Part shown: positions 8,189 through 14,012 of the stretch, piece by piece
Position numbering within the stretch: the first letter of the stretch is position 1
How the letters are laid out: each line of letters begins with the position of its first letter
DNA from: Ignavibacteria bacterium
GTDB taxonomy: Bacteria; Bacteroidota; Ignavibacteria; Tepidaquicellales; OLB5
Reading direction: 5' to 3'
Assembly: GCA_030835005.1 (NCBI GenBank)
Contig: JAUQWT010000315.1
Location: 1-14,012, forward strand
DNA: 14,012 nt
Translations under genes and position numbers: made by a program
The notes under the pieces: generated by a model
What the model was told of the DNA's origin: nothing
The model's database searches: none
The model's input: only the letters and a program-made list of their open reading frames with translations

Positions 8189-9046
8189 TTATTTCTTAAC
8201 GTCTTTCTTTTCATCTTTCTTAACATCTTTCTTTTCGTCTTTCTTTACATCTTTCTTAGGGTCAGTAGTCGTGGTCGTGGTCTTTGTTTTTCTTGTCTTT
8301 CTGTATCTCTTTGAACTGTTCTCAGCTTCTTTTTTCTGAGCATCGGTGAGTGTTGGGATCTTCAAGCACTGTCCAGGATAGATCAAGTTAGGATTGGTTA
8401 CCTTTTTGTGTCTGCTGTTTGTCCTTGAATCCATGTTAGCAACGCCATTTTTGTTAGCATCCCAAATTGCCGGCCAGTAATACGGTGAACCGTATTTCAT
8501 CTTGGAGATCTTCCAGAGGCAATCACCTTTTACTACAGTGTAGCAAGCTTCAGGTGGTTTTACTTCCCAATCAGCAAGCTTCTTGGTCATTGAAGCATAC
8601 CTGTCAGCGAACTCAGGTAAGCAACGAGCTTTATCTTTTGATATCTCGTCGTAGTACATCTTCCTTGCATCAGCAGGTGTACCAACTTTACCGTTGATCT
8701 TCTTTTCGGTCTCTTCAAATTTCTTGCGGAAATCAGCTACGCCGCTCTTGGTTGTTCCAACCATAGCGTATAAGTCGTTTTCGCATTTTTCGAGCTCTTT
8801 ATCTTTGTTAGCTGATGTGCTCTTTAAGCCGTCGATCTCGCTGTTTAAAGCGCTGAGTCTTGACTGTAAGTTGCTCTTTTCAGCATTAAGCTCGTCCATC
8901 TGTCTCTGCCACTCTTCTTCATCCATTTCTTCCATCTGCTGGTCATCGTCATCATCATCGTCATCATCCTGTGCAAGCAAATTAGCGTTGCTCATAGTTA
9001 AGCCAAACGCTATAAAGAATAGTAAAAATAATTTATGTAATTTCAT
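8189..9046 (-). CDS. Secreted coiled-coil LysM protein with poly-Asp and Lys-rich tail (paralogue 1)
   Basis: A 285-residue exported protein, probably bound to peptidoglycan in the periplasm. In order: signal peptide about 1-25 (MKLHKLFLLFFIAFGL, then ANLLAQ); nine Asp in a row at 27-35; a coiled coil about 40-92; a middle domain 88-153 (LYAMVG, ETEKK, GTPADARK, CLPEF) shared with the protein at 9504-10274; and a LysM-type domain 169-231 (YTVVKGDCLWKIS, PYYWPAIWDANK, NPNLIYPGQCLKIP). A basic tail at about 245-285 ends in three DxKKDVKK repeats. Cysteines are at 88, 142, 168, 176 and 227. The ATG directly follows the TAA of the lipoprotein gene, so the two are translated as a pair; a hairpin terminator follows. 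The LysM call is firm, but no enzymatic domain is present and I do not know the protein's function. Confidence 0.88.
   Translation of the reverse strand: MKLHKLFLLFFIAFGLTMSNANLLAQDDDDDDDDDQQMEEMDEEEWQRQMDELNAEKSNLQSRLSALNSEIDGLKSTSANKDKELEKCENDLYAMVGTTKSGVADFRKKFEETEKKINGKVGTPADARKMYYDEISKDKARCLPEFADRYASMTKKLADWEVKPPEACYTVVKGDCLWKISKMKYGSPYYWPAIWDANKNGVANMDSRTNSRHKKVTNPNLIYPGQCLKIPTLTDAQKKEAENSSKRYRKTRKTKTTTTTTDPKKDVKKDEKKDVKKDEKKDVKK
8192..8263 (-). repeat. Three 24-base tandem repeats coding DxKKDVKK
   Basis: Three in-frame 24-base units (8192-8215, 8216-8239, 8240-8263) sit immediately before the stop codon of the LysM gene. Units 1 and 2 differ at only two bases and the third is more diverged (DPKKDVKK against DEKKDVKK). 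Each unit is itself a loose 12-base duplication. Gain or loss of units would keep the frame. Confidence 0.9.
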
Positions 9047-9325
9047 TTATTTACCCATCCCGTCTAAGCATGCTTTGGTTTTCGCCATATCATCGCCGCA
9101 TTTTTTGATTTTTGCATCTTTATCTGAAATCTGTTTCTGCAAAGAAGCTTTTTCGTCTTCTTTAGCTTTAACCTGTGAGCGTAAGCTTTCGACTTCTGCT
9201 TTCAGGTTATTTAAAGCTTCCATCTGCTCTTCGTCAACACCGCCACCGCAGCCAACCAAAAAAGCTGACCCAGTGAACATTGTTGCAATTAAGAGCATAT
9301 AAAGCTTGCTTCTTAAATTTGCCAT
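9047..9325 (-). CDS. Small coiled-coil lipoprotein
   Basis: A 92-residue lipoprotein. The lipobox is LVGC with the lipidated Cys at residue 26 after a hydrophobic signal (LYMLLIATMFTGSAF), followed by GGG. Residues 32-75 form a strongly predicted heptad coiled coil rich in Glu, Lys, Leu and Ala. The end holds two further cysteines (Cys76 and Cys86, KKCGDDMAKTKACLDGMGK). The size and layout recall Lpp/OsmB-like envelope spacers, but I see no sequence match that would justify such a name. The ATG at 9323-9325 is fixed by AGGAGGT five bases upstream; the frame stays open for a further 36 codons upstream, but these lie in the promoter and leader and are not coding. It is the first gene of a two-gene operon with the LysM protein. 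Its coiled coil resembles that of its neighbour. Confidence 0.87.
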   Translation of the reverse strand: MANLRSKLYMLLIATMFTGSAFLVGCGGGVDEEQMEALNNLKAEVESLRSQVKAKEDEKASLQKQISDKDAKIKKCGDDMAKTKACLDGMGK

Positions 9326-9330
9326 GAAAT

Positions 9331-9337
9331 ACCTCCT
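9331..9337 (-). promoter_or_regulatory. Strong Shine-Dalgarno AGGAGGT of the lipoprotein gene
   Basis: AGGAGGT on the minus strand, five bases before the ATG. It decides the start of the lipoprotein. It is the only strong anti-16S match before any gene here. Confidence 0.9.
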
Positions 9338-9380
9338 GTATTTTATTGGCGTTATTGAATTATGGTTAATTAACATAGCA

Positions 9381-9409
9381 AATATAAACAAATTGCAGGC
9401 TATTGTCAA
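9381..9409 (-). promoter_or_regulatory. Sigma70-type promoter of the lipoprotein-LysM operon
   Basis: On the minus strand a perfect TTGACA (9404-9409) is followed by exactly 17 bases and then TATATT (9381-9386, 5 of 6 to TATAAT). Transcription would begin near 9374, giving a leader of about 50 bases that carries the AGGAGGT site. A perfect 10-base palindrome, GTTAATTAAC (9365-9374), covers the expected start point and could be a regulator site or chance in AT-rich DNA. Confidence 0.85.
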
Positions 9410-9476
9410 GCATAATTCTAAAAAACTATACACTAAATATTATTAATATAGGGGAATTTTAGCATATTTACAAAAG

Positions 9477-9494
9477 TGTACTAAAATTAGTACA
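9477..9494. repeat. 18-base palindrome TGTACTAA-AA-TTAGTACA
   Basis: Two perfect 8-base arms with a 2-base spacer, located 9 bases beyond the stop of the second LysM gene and about 70 bases upstream of the -35 box of the lipoprotein operon. Read on the minus strand the hairpin is followed by CTTTTG, so it may act as a weak terminator of the guaA-binding protein-LysM run. The symmetry and A/T-rich centre would equally suit a dimeric DNA-binding protein. Confidence 0.6.
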
Positions 9495-9503
9495 GTCATT
9501 CCA

Positions 9504-10274
9504 TCAGTCTTTACTCTTGTTCCTTATTCTCCTAAAATTCCTTGATCTTTCCTCTGCTTCCTTCCTGCTTTCATCGTTCAAAGAAGGGATCTTCAAAACC
9601 TGTCCGGGGTATATGAAATTCGGATCAGATATTTTTCTGTAAACAAAATCTTCGAAGCTTTCCGGATTTGCGATTGTTATTCTGTTTGCATCCCATATAG
9701 CCGGCCACAAATACGGATTGTTGTAACTTGACTGCGAAATCCTCCACAAACAATCACCTTTAACTACACTGTAATTACCCGGGCCAACTAGTGAAGAATC
9801 CATGTTCTCTGCTATATGATATTCAGTTAGAATATTTTTCATCTTTGCAAATCTTTCATAGAATTCAGGTAGGCACTTTATCTTTGATGCAGCGATTTCA
9901 TCAAAATAGAATTTATGTGCCTCGCCCGGAGTGCCAATACGGCCTTTCACTCTTTTTTCGGTTTCAGTAAATTTACTTCTGAAACTCTCAACTTCATCTT
10001 TTGAAGCGCCTACAATCGCATACAGCTCATCAGTGCAGTTCATTTTGCTCAGTGACTCATTCAGAATGCTCATACTATCAATCTGAAGATTCAAGGTATC
10101 TATCCTTGCAAGCATTTTAATCGCTTCAATTACATACAAGTCTCTTACGGCCTCCCATTGTTCCTGGTTTAGATCATCGGGGAGCTTATCGGGCAAATTA
10201 TCGCCTGTCTGTGATTGAATGACGGATGGAAAGAGTAATATGACAAAAAGAATTATTTTTAATGCTTTGGGCAA
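9504..10274 (-). CDS. Secreted LysM protein (paralogue 2)
   Basis: A 256-residue exported protein built like the one at 8189-9046. In order: signal peptide about 1-22 (LKIILFVILLFPSVIQSQ); a Leu/Asp/Gln-rich helical part about 35-78; the shared middle domain at 80-145 (CTDELYAIVG, FTETEK, GTPGEAHKFYFDEI, CLPEF); a LysM-type domain at 168-230 (YSVVKGDCLWRIS, NPYLWPAIWDANR, DPNFIYPGQVLKIP); and a short basic tail. It lacks the poly-Asp run and the long Lys-rich repeats of its paralogue. Cysteines are at 80, 134 and 175. The start is TTG at 10272-10274: an in-frame TAG lies directly upstream, no other start precedes the signal peptide, and the gene begins 6 bases after the binding-protein stop. 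A role in the cell wall is inferred from LysM and secretion; no enzyme motif is seen. Confidence 0.85.
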   Translation of the reverse strand: MPKALKIILFVILLFPSVIQSQTGDNLPDKLPDDLNQEQWEAVRDLYVIEAIKMLARIDTLNLQIDSMSILNESLSKMNCTDELYAIVGASKDEVESFRSKFTETEKRVKGRIGTPGEAHKFYFDEIAASKIKCLPEFYERFAKMKNILTEYHIAENMDSSLVGPGNYSVVKGDCLWRISQSSYNNPYLWPAIWDANRITIANPESFEDFVYRKISDPNFIYPGQVLKIPSLNDESRKEAEERSRNFRRIRNKSKD

Positions 10275-10280
10275 CTATAA

Positions 10281-11657
10281 TTATTTAGTGATTTTGTAAG
10301 TTTCCACAAGCTTTATACCTTCATCATATCTTAGAATATTAAGCTCAGAATTTACTCCGTGATAATCTAATGAAATTTTAGATTTAATTGCATCGTAACT
10401 GACCAGATTTTTCAAAGCTGTGTTCAGGTCTTCCCGAGTCTTATTTCCGTCTCTAATAAGTTTGAAAATAAGATTTGCAGCATCATACCCGAATAGGAAG
10501 TTCTTTGAAAGCTTGAACTTGGTTTTTTTTAGTTTCTCCTTCAGATCAGTAAAATCCGGATTATCTTCATTTGGGAAGTACTCTGACTCAAATACAAGGT
10601 TTTTCAGATACACACCGTTATCCTGAAGTGTCTTTTCGTTATTCCAGTCGCCGGTTCCGGCAATATACATACTTAGTCCGTCTGAAAACAGCTGAGGGAC
10701 TATTACACTGATTTCTGATGGATTGGCAATCGGAATATAAATAGCATCAATTACCCCCTGCACAAATTTTACAGTTTCGGGCTTAAGTTTGTAAGGCTTG
10801 ATGTTCATAGTATCAACAATTTTTTTGGCATTGGCTCCCAGCATATAATAGATGCTTACATCCATATTAAGGGAAATAGATGAATCTATTAAGCTCCACC
10901 TCACTCCTGCATTTTCAAGTTTCTGTTTCTGTGTTAAGTTTAGGTTTGCGGCATTAATGAACATATCATTCTCGCGAACATACTTAACTATCTTACCGAT
11001 CTGTTCATTTATGTCTTTTGGATCCTTTGGGTAAGATTCTGCGAGCAAAACCTTACCGCCCATAGTTTTGACCTCATTTTCAAAATGTTTTTTAAAGTTC
11101 TCTCCATAAGTCTCTTCATATATTATAGCAAAATTCTTCAACCCGTTTATCTTTATCAGATAGTCTGCCATCAGTTTACCGCGGACTTCGTAGCTTGGAT
11201 TCAGCTGATATACATAATTGTGAGCAGAAGCCAGTTCATCACCCGTAGCTGTTGGGGATATGATCGGGATCCTGAACTGCGGGCCGTTTATTGCAGATTC
11301 ACTCAACTCACTGCTGAATACCGGTCCTATTACACCAATTATTCCCTCGTCTTCGCCAAATGATTTTATTATATCGCTTGCAGCAACGGGGTCTCTTCTG
11401 GTATCCATTACTTCAAGAGTGATCTTAACGGCCGAATTCTTGCTGTATTCCGTCAAAGCAAACTTAATGCCATCAAGTATTTCTCCTCCAAGCTGCTTTT
11501 TAGTATTATCATCACTTTCGGTAAATAGCGGTAACGCAACACCTATCTTTACAGTGGTTTGCGCGAATAGAACTGAAGAATTCAGTGCCAGCAAAACCAA
11601 AGCGATCGCACAATATTTGAAATTTACTATTTGATTTTTGATTTTTGTTACTCCCAT
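10281..11657 (-). CDS. Periplasmic binding protein, Leu/Ile/Val type (Peripla_BP_6)
   Basis: A 458-residue exported protein of the type I periplasmic-binding fold. The signal peptide is about 1-32 (CAIALVLLALNSSVLFAQ). The first lobe opens VKIGVALPLF and continues LGGEILDGIKFALTEY, and GVIGPVFSSEL and FRIPIISPTATGDEL line the expected ligand cleft. The second lobe includes NFAIIYEETYGENFKKHF and a later GYDAANLIFKLI. Homologues serve as amino-acid ABC transporter binding proteins, but the fold is also used by envelope regulators such as LpoA. No permease or ABC ATPase gene is nearby; the gene overlaps guaA by 10 bases and is followed after 6 bases by a LysM protein. I therefore favour a non-transport envelope role, as inference. 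The start ATG lies in the last codons of guaA, with no Shine-Dalgarno. Confidence 0.85.
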   Translation of the reverse strand: MGVTKIKNQIVNFKYCAIALVLLALNSSVLFAQTTVKIGVALPLFTESDDNTKKQLGGEILDGIKFALTEYSKNSAVKITLEVMDTRRDPVAASDIIKSFGEDEGIIGVIGPVFSSELSESAINGPQFRIPIISPTATGDELASAHNYVYQLNPSYEVRGKLMADYLIKINGLKNFAIIYEETYGENFKKHFENEVKTMGGKVLLAESYPKDPKDINEQIGKIVKYVRENDMFINAANLNLTQKQKLENAGVRWSLIDSSISLNMDVSIYYMLGANAKKIVDTMNIKPYKLKPETVKFVQGVIDAIYIPIANPSEISVIVPQLFSDGLSMYIAGTGDWNNEKTLQDNGVYLKNLVFESEYFPNEDNPDFTDLKEKLKKTKFKLSKNFLFGYDAANLIFKLIRDGNKTREDLNTALKNLVSYDAIKSKISLDYHGVNSELNILRYDEGIKLVETYKITK

Positions 11658-13213
11658 TCAATTGTTGATGGAGGTTTATTGCTTATATCATAAACAACGC
11701 GGTTTATGCCTTTTACGTTGTTTGTGATTTTTGTTGATATCTCTTCAAGTGCCGCCGACGGCATATGAAACCAGTTAGCTGTCATTCCGTCAACACTTTC
11801 AACCGCCCTTAGGGCCAGTACCCTTTCATATGTCCGCACATCACCCATTACACCTACTGTTGATACAGGCAGCAACACGCAGAAAGCCTGCCATATCCTG
11901 TTGTAAAGCCTGTACTTGTGCAGGCACGACCTGTAAATATAATCTGCTTCCCGTAATATATCAAGTTTTTCTTTAGTAACACTTCCCAATATTCTTACTC
12001 CAAGCCCCGGACCGGGGAACGGATGTCTTTCAAGTATCACTTCCGGCACCTTTAGCAGCTTGCCAATTATACGAACTTCATCTTTGAACAGTTCTCTGAA
12101 AGGTTCAATTAAGCTCATATGAAGCGATTTCGGAAGTCCGCCTACGTTATGGTGTGATTTGATGGTAACTGACGGACCGTGAAACGAAGATGATTCAATA
12201 ACGTCCGGATATAAAGTGCCCTGAACGAGGAATTTGATTTTATGTCTCTTGGTTTTGCTGCTTAACCTCTTGCCTTCTTTCAGTGCAAAATCCTGAAATA
12301 CATCTATGAAGGTCTTGCCAATGATCTTCCTTTTTGTTTCAGGATCAGTTACCCCCTTTAATCTGCCTAAAAAGATCTTTGAAGCATCAATAAATTTCAG
12401 ATTCAGCTTTCCCGAGAAGTACTTTATTATCTCTTTGCTTTCATCTTTGCGCATCAAACCGTTATCGATATGTACACAGATCAATCTTTTTCCGATTGCT
12501 TTATTTATCAAGTATGCCGCAACTGCTGAATCAACACCTCCGCTCATAGCGCAAATTGCATATTCATCACCTACTTTTGTGCTTATCTCTTTCACTTTCT
12601 CATCAACAAAAGAACCCATCTGCCATTTGTTCTTTATCATGCATACACTGTAAAGGAAATTTCTCAATATCTTAGTACCTTCCTGAGTGTGATTAACCTC
12701 AGGGTGGAATTGAACACCGAAAATTCTCCTCTTTGCAGATTCAAAACTGCTGATCAGGCCGTTCTCGCTTCGTGATGTTACCTTAAATTCCTCAGGCAGG
12801 GTTTTGATATGGTCATGATGGCTCATCCAAACGGTAAGTTTGGGTGAAACACCATCAAGAATTACGGTCTTTGCAGTCCTGCGGATATTTGTCCTGCCAA
12901 ATTCACGGGTCTTCCCGCCCTTAACTGTACCCTTGAAGTGATGTGAGAGCAATTGCAGTCCGTAGCATATTCCAAGAATTGGTAATCTAAGATCGAGGAT
13001 TGAATTTGCAAGCTGGTTAGCGTTCTTCATGTAAACGCTTTGCGGCCCGCCTGAGAGAATTATGCCTCTAAGTGACTTATCGTTCTTCAAATATGCCAGA
13101 TCAGCCGTGCATGGAATTACTTCTGAATAAACCCTGCACTCCCTTACTTTACGCGCAATAAGTTTCGTGTACTGCGAACCGAAATCAATTATTATTATTT
13201 TATCTGCTGTCAT
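11648..13213 (-). CDS. guaA: GMP synthase (glutamine-hydrolysing)
   Basis: A 521-residue, two-domain enzyme that aminates XMP to GMP using glutamine and ATP, the last step of guanine nucleotide synthesis. The class I glutamine amidotransferase domain (about 5-190) has SGGPQSVY, the nucleophile Cys83 in GICYGLQLL, and His170/Glu172 in VQFHPEV. The ATP-pyrophosphatase domain has the P-loop SGGVDS at 224-229. The C-terminal dimerisation domain includes RHPFPGPGLGVR at 396-407 and ends in the family's STIEWE. All catalytic residues are present and the length is normal. The ATG has no Shine-Dalgarno; the 115 bases upstream hold a small GC-richer repeat and no clear promoter or purine riboswitch. 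The 3' end overlaps the binding-protein gene by 10 bases. Confidence 0.98.
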   Translation of the reverse strand: MTADKIIIIDFGSQYTKLIARKVRECRVYSEVIPCTADLAYLKNDKSLRGIILSGGPQSVYMKNANQLANSILDLRLPILGICYGLQLLSHHFKGTVKGGKTREFGRTNIRRTAKTVILDGVSPKLTVWMSHHDHIKTLPEEFKVTSRSENGLISSFESAKRRIFGVQFHPEVNHTQEGTKILRNFLYSVCMIKNKWQMGSFVDEKVKEISTKVGDEYAICAMSGGVDSAVAAYLINKAIGKRLICVHIDNGLMRKDESKEIIKYFSGKLNLKFIDASKIFLGRLKGVTDPETKRKIIGKTFIDVFQDFALKEGKRLSSKTKRHKIKFLVQGTLYPDVIESSSFHGPSVTIKSHHNVGGLPKSLHMSLIEPFRELFKDEVRIIGKLLKVPEVILERHPFPGPGLGVRILGSVTKEKLDILREADYIYRSCLHKYRLYNRIWQAFCVLLPVSTVGVMGDVRTYERVLALRAVESVDGMTANWFHMPSAALEEISTKITNNVKGINRVVYDISNKPPSTIEWE

Positions 13214-13219
13214 TTTCTG

Positions 13220-13258
13220 TTATTCTGAGGAGCGAAGCGACGAAGTCACGAAGTGCTC
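13220..13258. repeat. Short GC-richer element with three 8-base tandem units (REP-like)
   Basis: On the plus strand TATTCTGAGGA is followed by three near-identical 8-base units, GCGAAGCG (13232-13239), ACGAAGTC (13240-13247) and ACGAAGTG (13248-13255). The flanking AGGAGC and GCTCTTCCT form an imperfect inverted pair. Its base composition differs sharply from the AT-rich spacer around it. The wording TTCTGAGGAGCGAAGCGACG resembles, from memory, a short dispersed intergenic repeat seen in many environmental bacterial genomes. It lies 7 bases before the guaA start, so it would be in its leader. Confidence 0.6.
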
Positions 13259-13328
13259 TTCCTAGTCCATTGATGATTAATTACACGAATTTCAGAGTTA
13301 TCTGAGAAGTAAAAATATTTGTTATTTA

Positions 13329-14012
13329 CTATTTACTGTTTGCAATAGCAAGTTTTACTGCTCCCCAAACAGGCTTATACTTTGTCCTGAAAAACTCTAT
13401 CTTTCCATACTTCTTTCTGGCGAGTGAGGTTAAATATTTCACAAGAAGCTTCTCTTCCGTAAATAGTGATCCCATAAGTGCTATTTTACATTTTCTGTTT
13501 TGCAAAGGGATAAAGTGTGTAAGGAGATTCTCGGCTGCATTCTTGAGAATTTCAATCGAAACTTTGTCTCCTTTTTCTGCAGCCCTGAATACATGTCGGG
13601 TGATCTTTGAAATCTCAAACTGATTTATGTAAACTTCCTGAATTATGTTCGTTGAATCAATGCAAAATTCTTTTTTCAGTATATCAACAAGCTTCGTATT
13701 TTGCCCTCTGCCGTCATAAAACCTTGTTACTTTGTAAAGAGCCTCTCTTGCTATCCAGTGTCCGCTTCCTTCATCTCCAATATGCCTGCCCCAGCCGCCT
13801 ATTCTTATCAGTTTGCCTTTGCTATCTATATAGTATAGTATAGAGCCTGTTCCGGCAATCAATATCCCGCAATTTTTGTCTCCCGGCTCAAATGCAGAAG
13901 CAAATGCTGTCTCTGTATCGCTAAGTACTATGATATTTCTGATGCCGGTTTGTTTTATTACAGCAGTCTCAAGCTTTTTCCTGTCCTTCTCATATCTTGC
14001 CCCTGATATTCC
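13329..14012 (-). CDS. BadF/BadG/N-acetylglucosamine kinase-family ATPase, C-terminal part (runs off right edge)
   Basis: The frame is open to the edge of the window, so the visible 227 residues lack the true N-terminus (probably under 100 residues, including the first phosphate-binding loop). Visible in order: GISGAR at 1-6; VLSDTETAFASAF at 29-41 with the likely catalytic Asp32; IAGTGS at 52-57, the second phosphate motif; and GGWGRHIGDEGSG at 72-84, the family signature; then a helical C-terminal lobe. These fit the ASKHA-fold BadF/BadG/BcrA/BcrD group, most closely the eukaryote-like N-acetylglucosamine kinases that phosphorylate amino sugars from cell-wall or chitin turnover. A CoA-reductase activase is less likely because no cysteine cluster is visible. 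An internal TTG at 13860-13862 could be mistaken for a start. The gene ends in TAG, 115 bases before the guaA start. Confidence 0.85.
   Translation of the reverse strand, partial: GISGARYEKDRKKLETAVIKQTGIRNIIVLSDTETAFASAFEPGDKNCGILIAGTGSILYYIDSKGKLIRIGGWGRHIGDEGSGHWIAREALYKVTRFYDGRGQNTKLVDILKKEFCIDSTNIIQEVYINQFEISKITRHVFRAAEKGDKVSIEILKNAAENLLTHFIPLQNRKCKIALMGSLFTEEKLLVKYLTSLARKKYGKIEFFRTKYKPVWGAVKLAIANSK

Noticed and set aside
9326..9433. An upstream extension of the lipoprotein reading frame by 36 codons
   Set aside because: The extension covers the -10 box and the AGGAGGT site. The strong Shine-Dalgarno and the lipobox distance fix the start at 9325.
10281..11657. A complete branched-chain amino-acid uptake operon
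   Set aside because: Only the binding protein is present; no LivH/M permease or LivG/F ATPase gene lies on either side.
13214..13328. A purine riboswitch upstream of guaA
   Set aside because: No conserved purine-aptamer core or three-way junction pairing could be seen. The spacer holds only the short repeat and weak AT-rich inverted repeats (for example TCAGA-GTTA-TCTGA at 13292-13305).
13329..13862. A complete 177-residue kinase starting at TTG 13862
   Set aside because: The frame continues to the window edge with clear family sequence (SDTETAFASAF and GISGAR), so this TTG is internal and the gene is truncated by the window.

Overview
The window is 14 kb of AT-rich bacterial chromosome. 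It is tightly packed, has no gap over about 180 bases, and carries housekeeping genes mixed with envelope genes. No rRNA, tRNA, CRISPR array, insertion sequence or phage gene was seen. The gene set suggests a Gram-negative member of the Bacteroidetes/Chlorobi/Ignavibacteria (FCB) group. It includes an S41 processing protease with a long C-terminal extension, a Leu/Ile/Val-type binding protein next to a periplasmic LysM protein, and a lipobox lipoprotein. Almost no start has a Shine-Dalgarno, and several genes appear to start at TTG. An Ignavibacteria-like source is my best guess, made from style rather than from a phylogenetic marker.

Layout, left to right. (1) Positions 1-3236, minus strand: mutS (mismatch recognition), then tadA (tRNA wobble adenosine deaminase, ATGA overlap), then the first 57 codons of a MATE-family transporter running off the left edge. 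(2) 3328-3867, minus strand: a small beta-class carbonic anhydrase. It is divergent from (3) the plus-strand run 3988-7085: tmk (dTMP kinase), an exported S41/PDZ protease and a TauE/SafE-type membrane protein, each separated by a single base. (4) 7044-8084, minus strand: a PhoH-like ATPase whose 3' end overlaps the TauE gene tail to tail by 42 bases. (5) 8108-9409, minus strand: a compact two-gene envelope operon of a small coiled-coil lipoprotein and a secreted LysM protein. It has a textbook TTGACA-17-TATATT promoter, the only strong Shine-Dalgarno in the window, and a hairpin terminator. (6) 9504-13213, minus strand: guaA (GMP synthase), a periplasmic binding protein overlapping it by 10 bases, and a second LysM protein 6 bases further on. 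(7) 13329-14012, minus strand: the C-terminal part of a BadF/N-acetylglucosamine-kinase-family ATPase entering from the right edge.

The most interesting part is 8.2-11.7 kb. Two secreted LysM proteins share an unnamed middle domain of about 66 residues, with two cysteines at identical spacing. The lipoprotein beside them ends in a similar coiled coil-Lys-Cys-x-x-Asp motif, and the binding protein has no transporter genes beside it. I read these four genes as a candidate cell-envelope (peptidoglycan/outer-membrane) module rather than a solute uptake system. That reading is inference, not proof.
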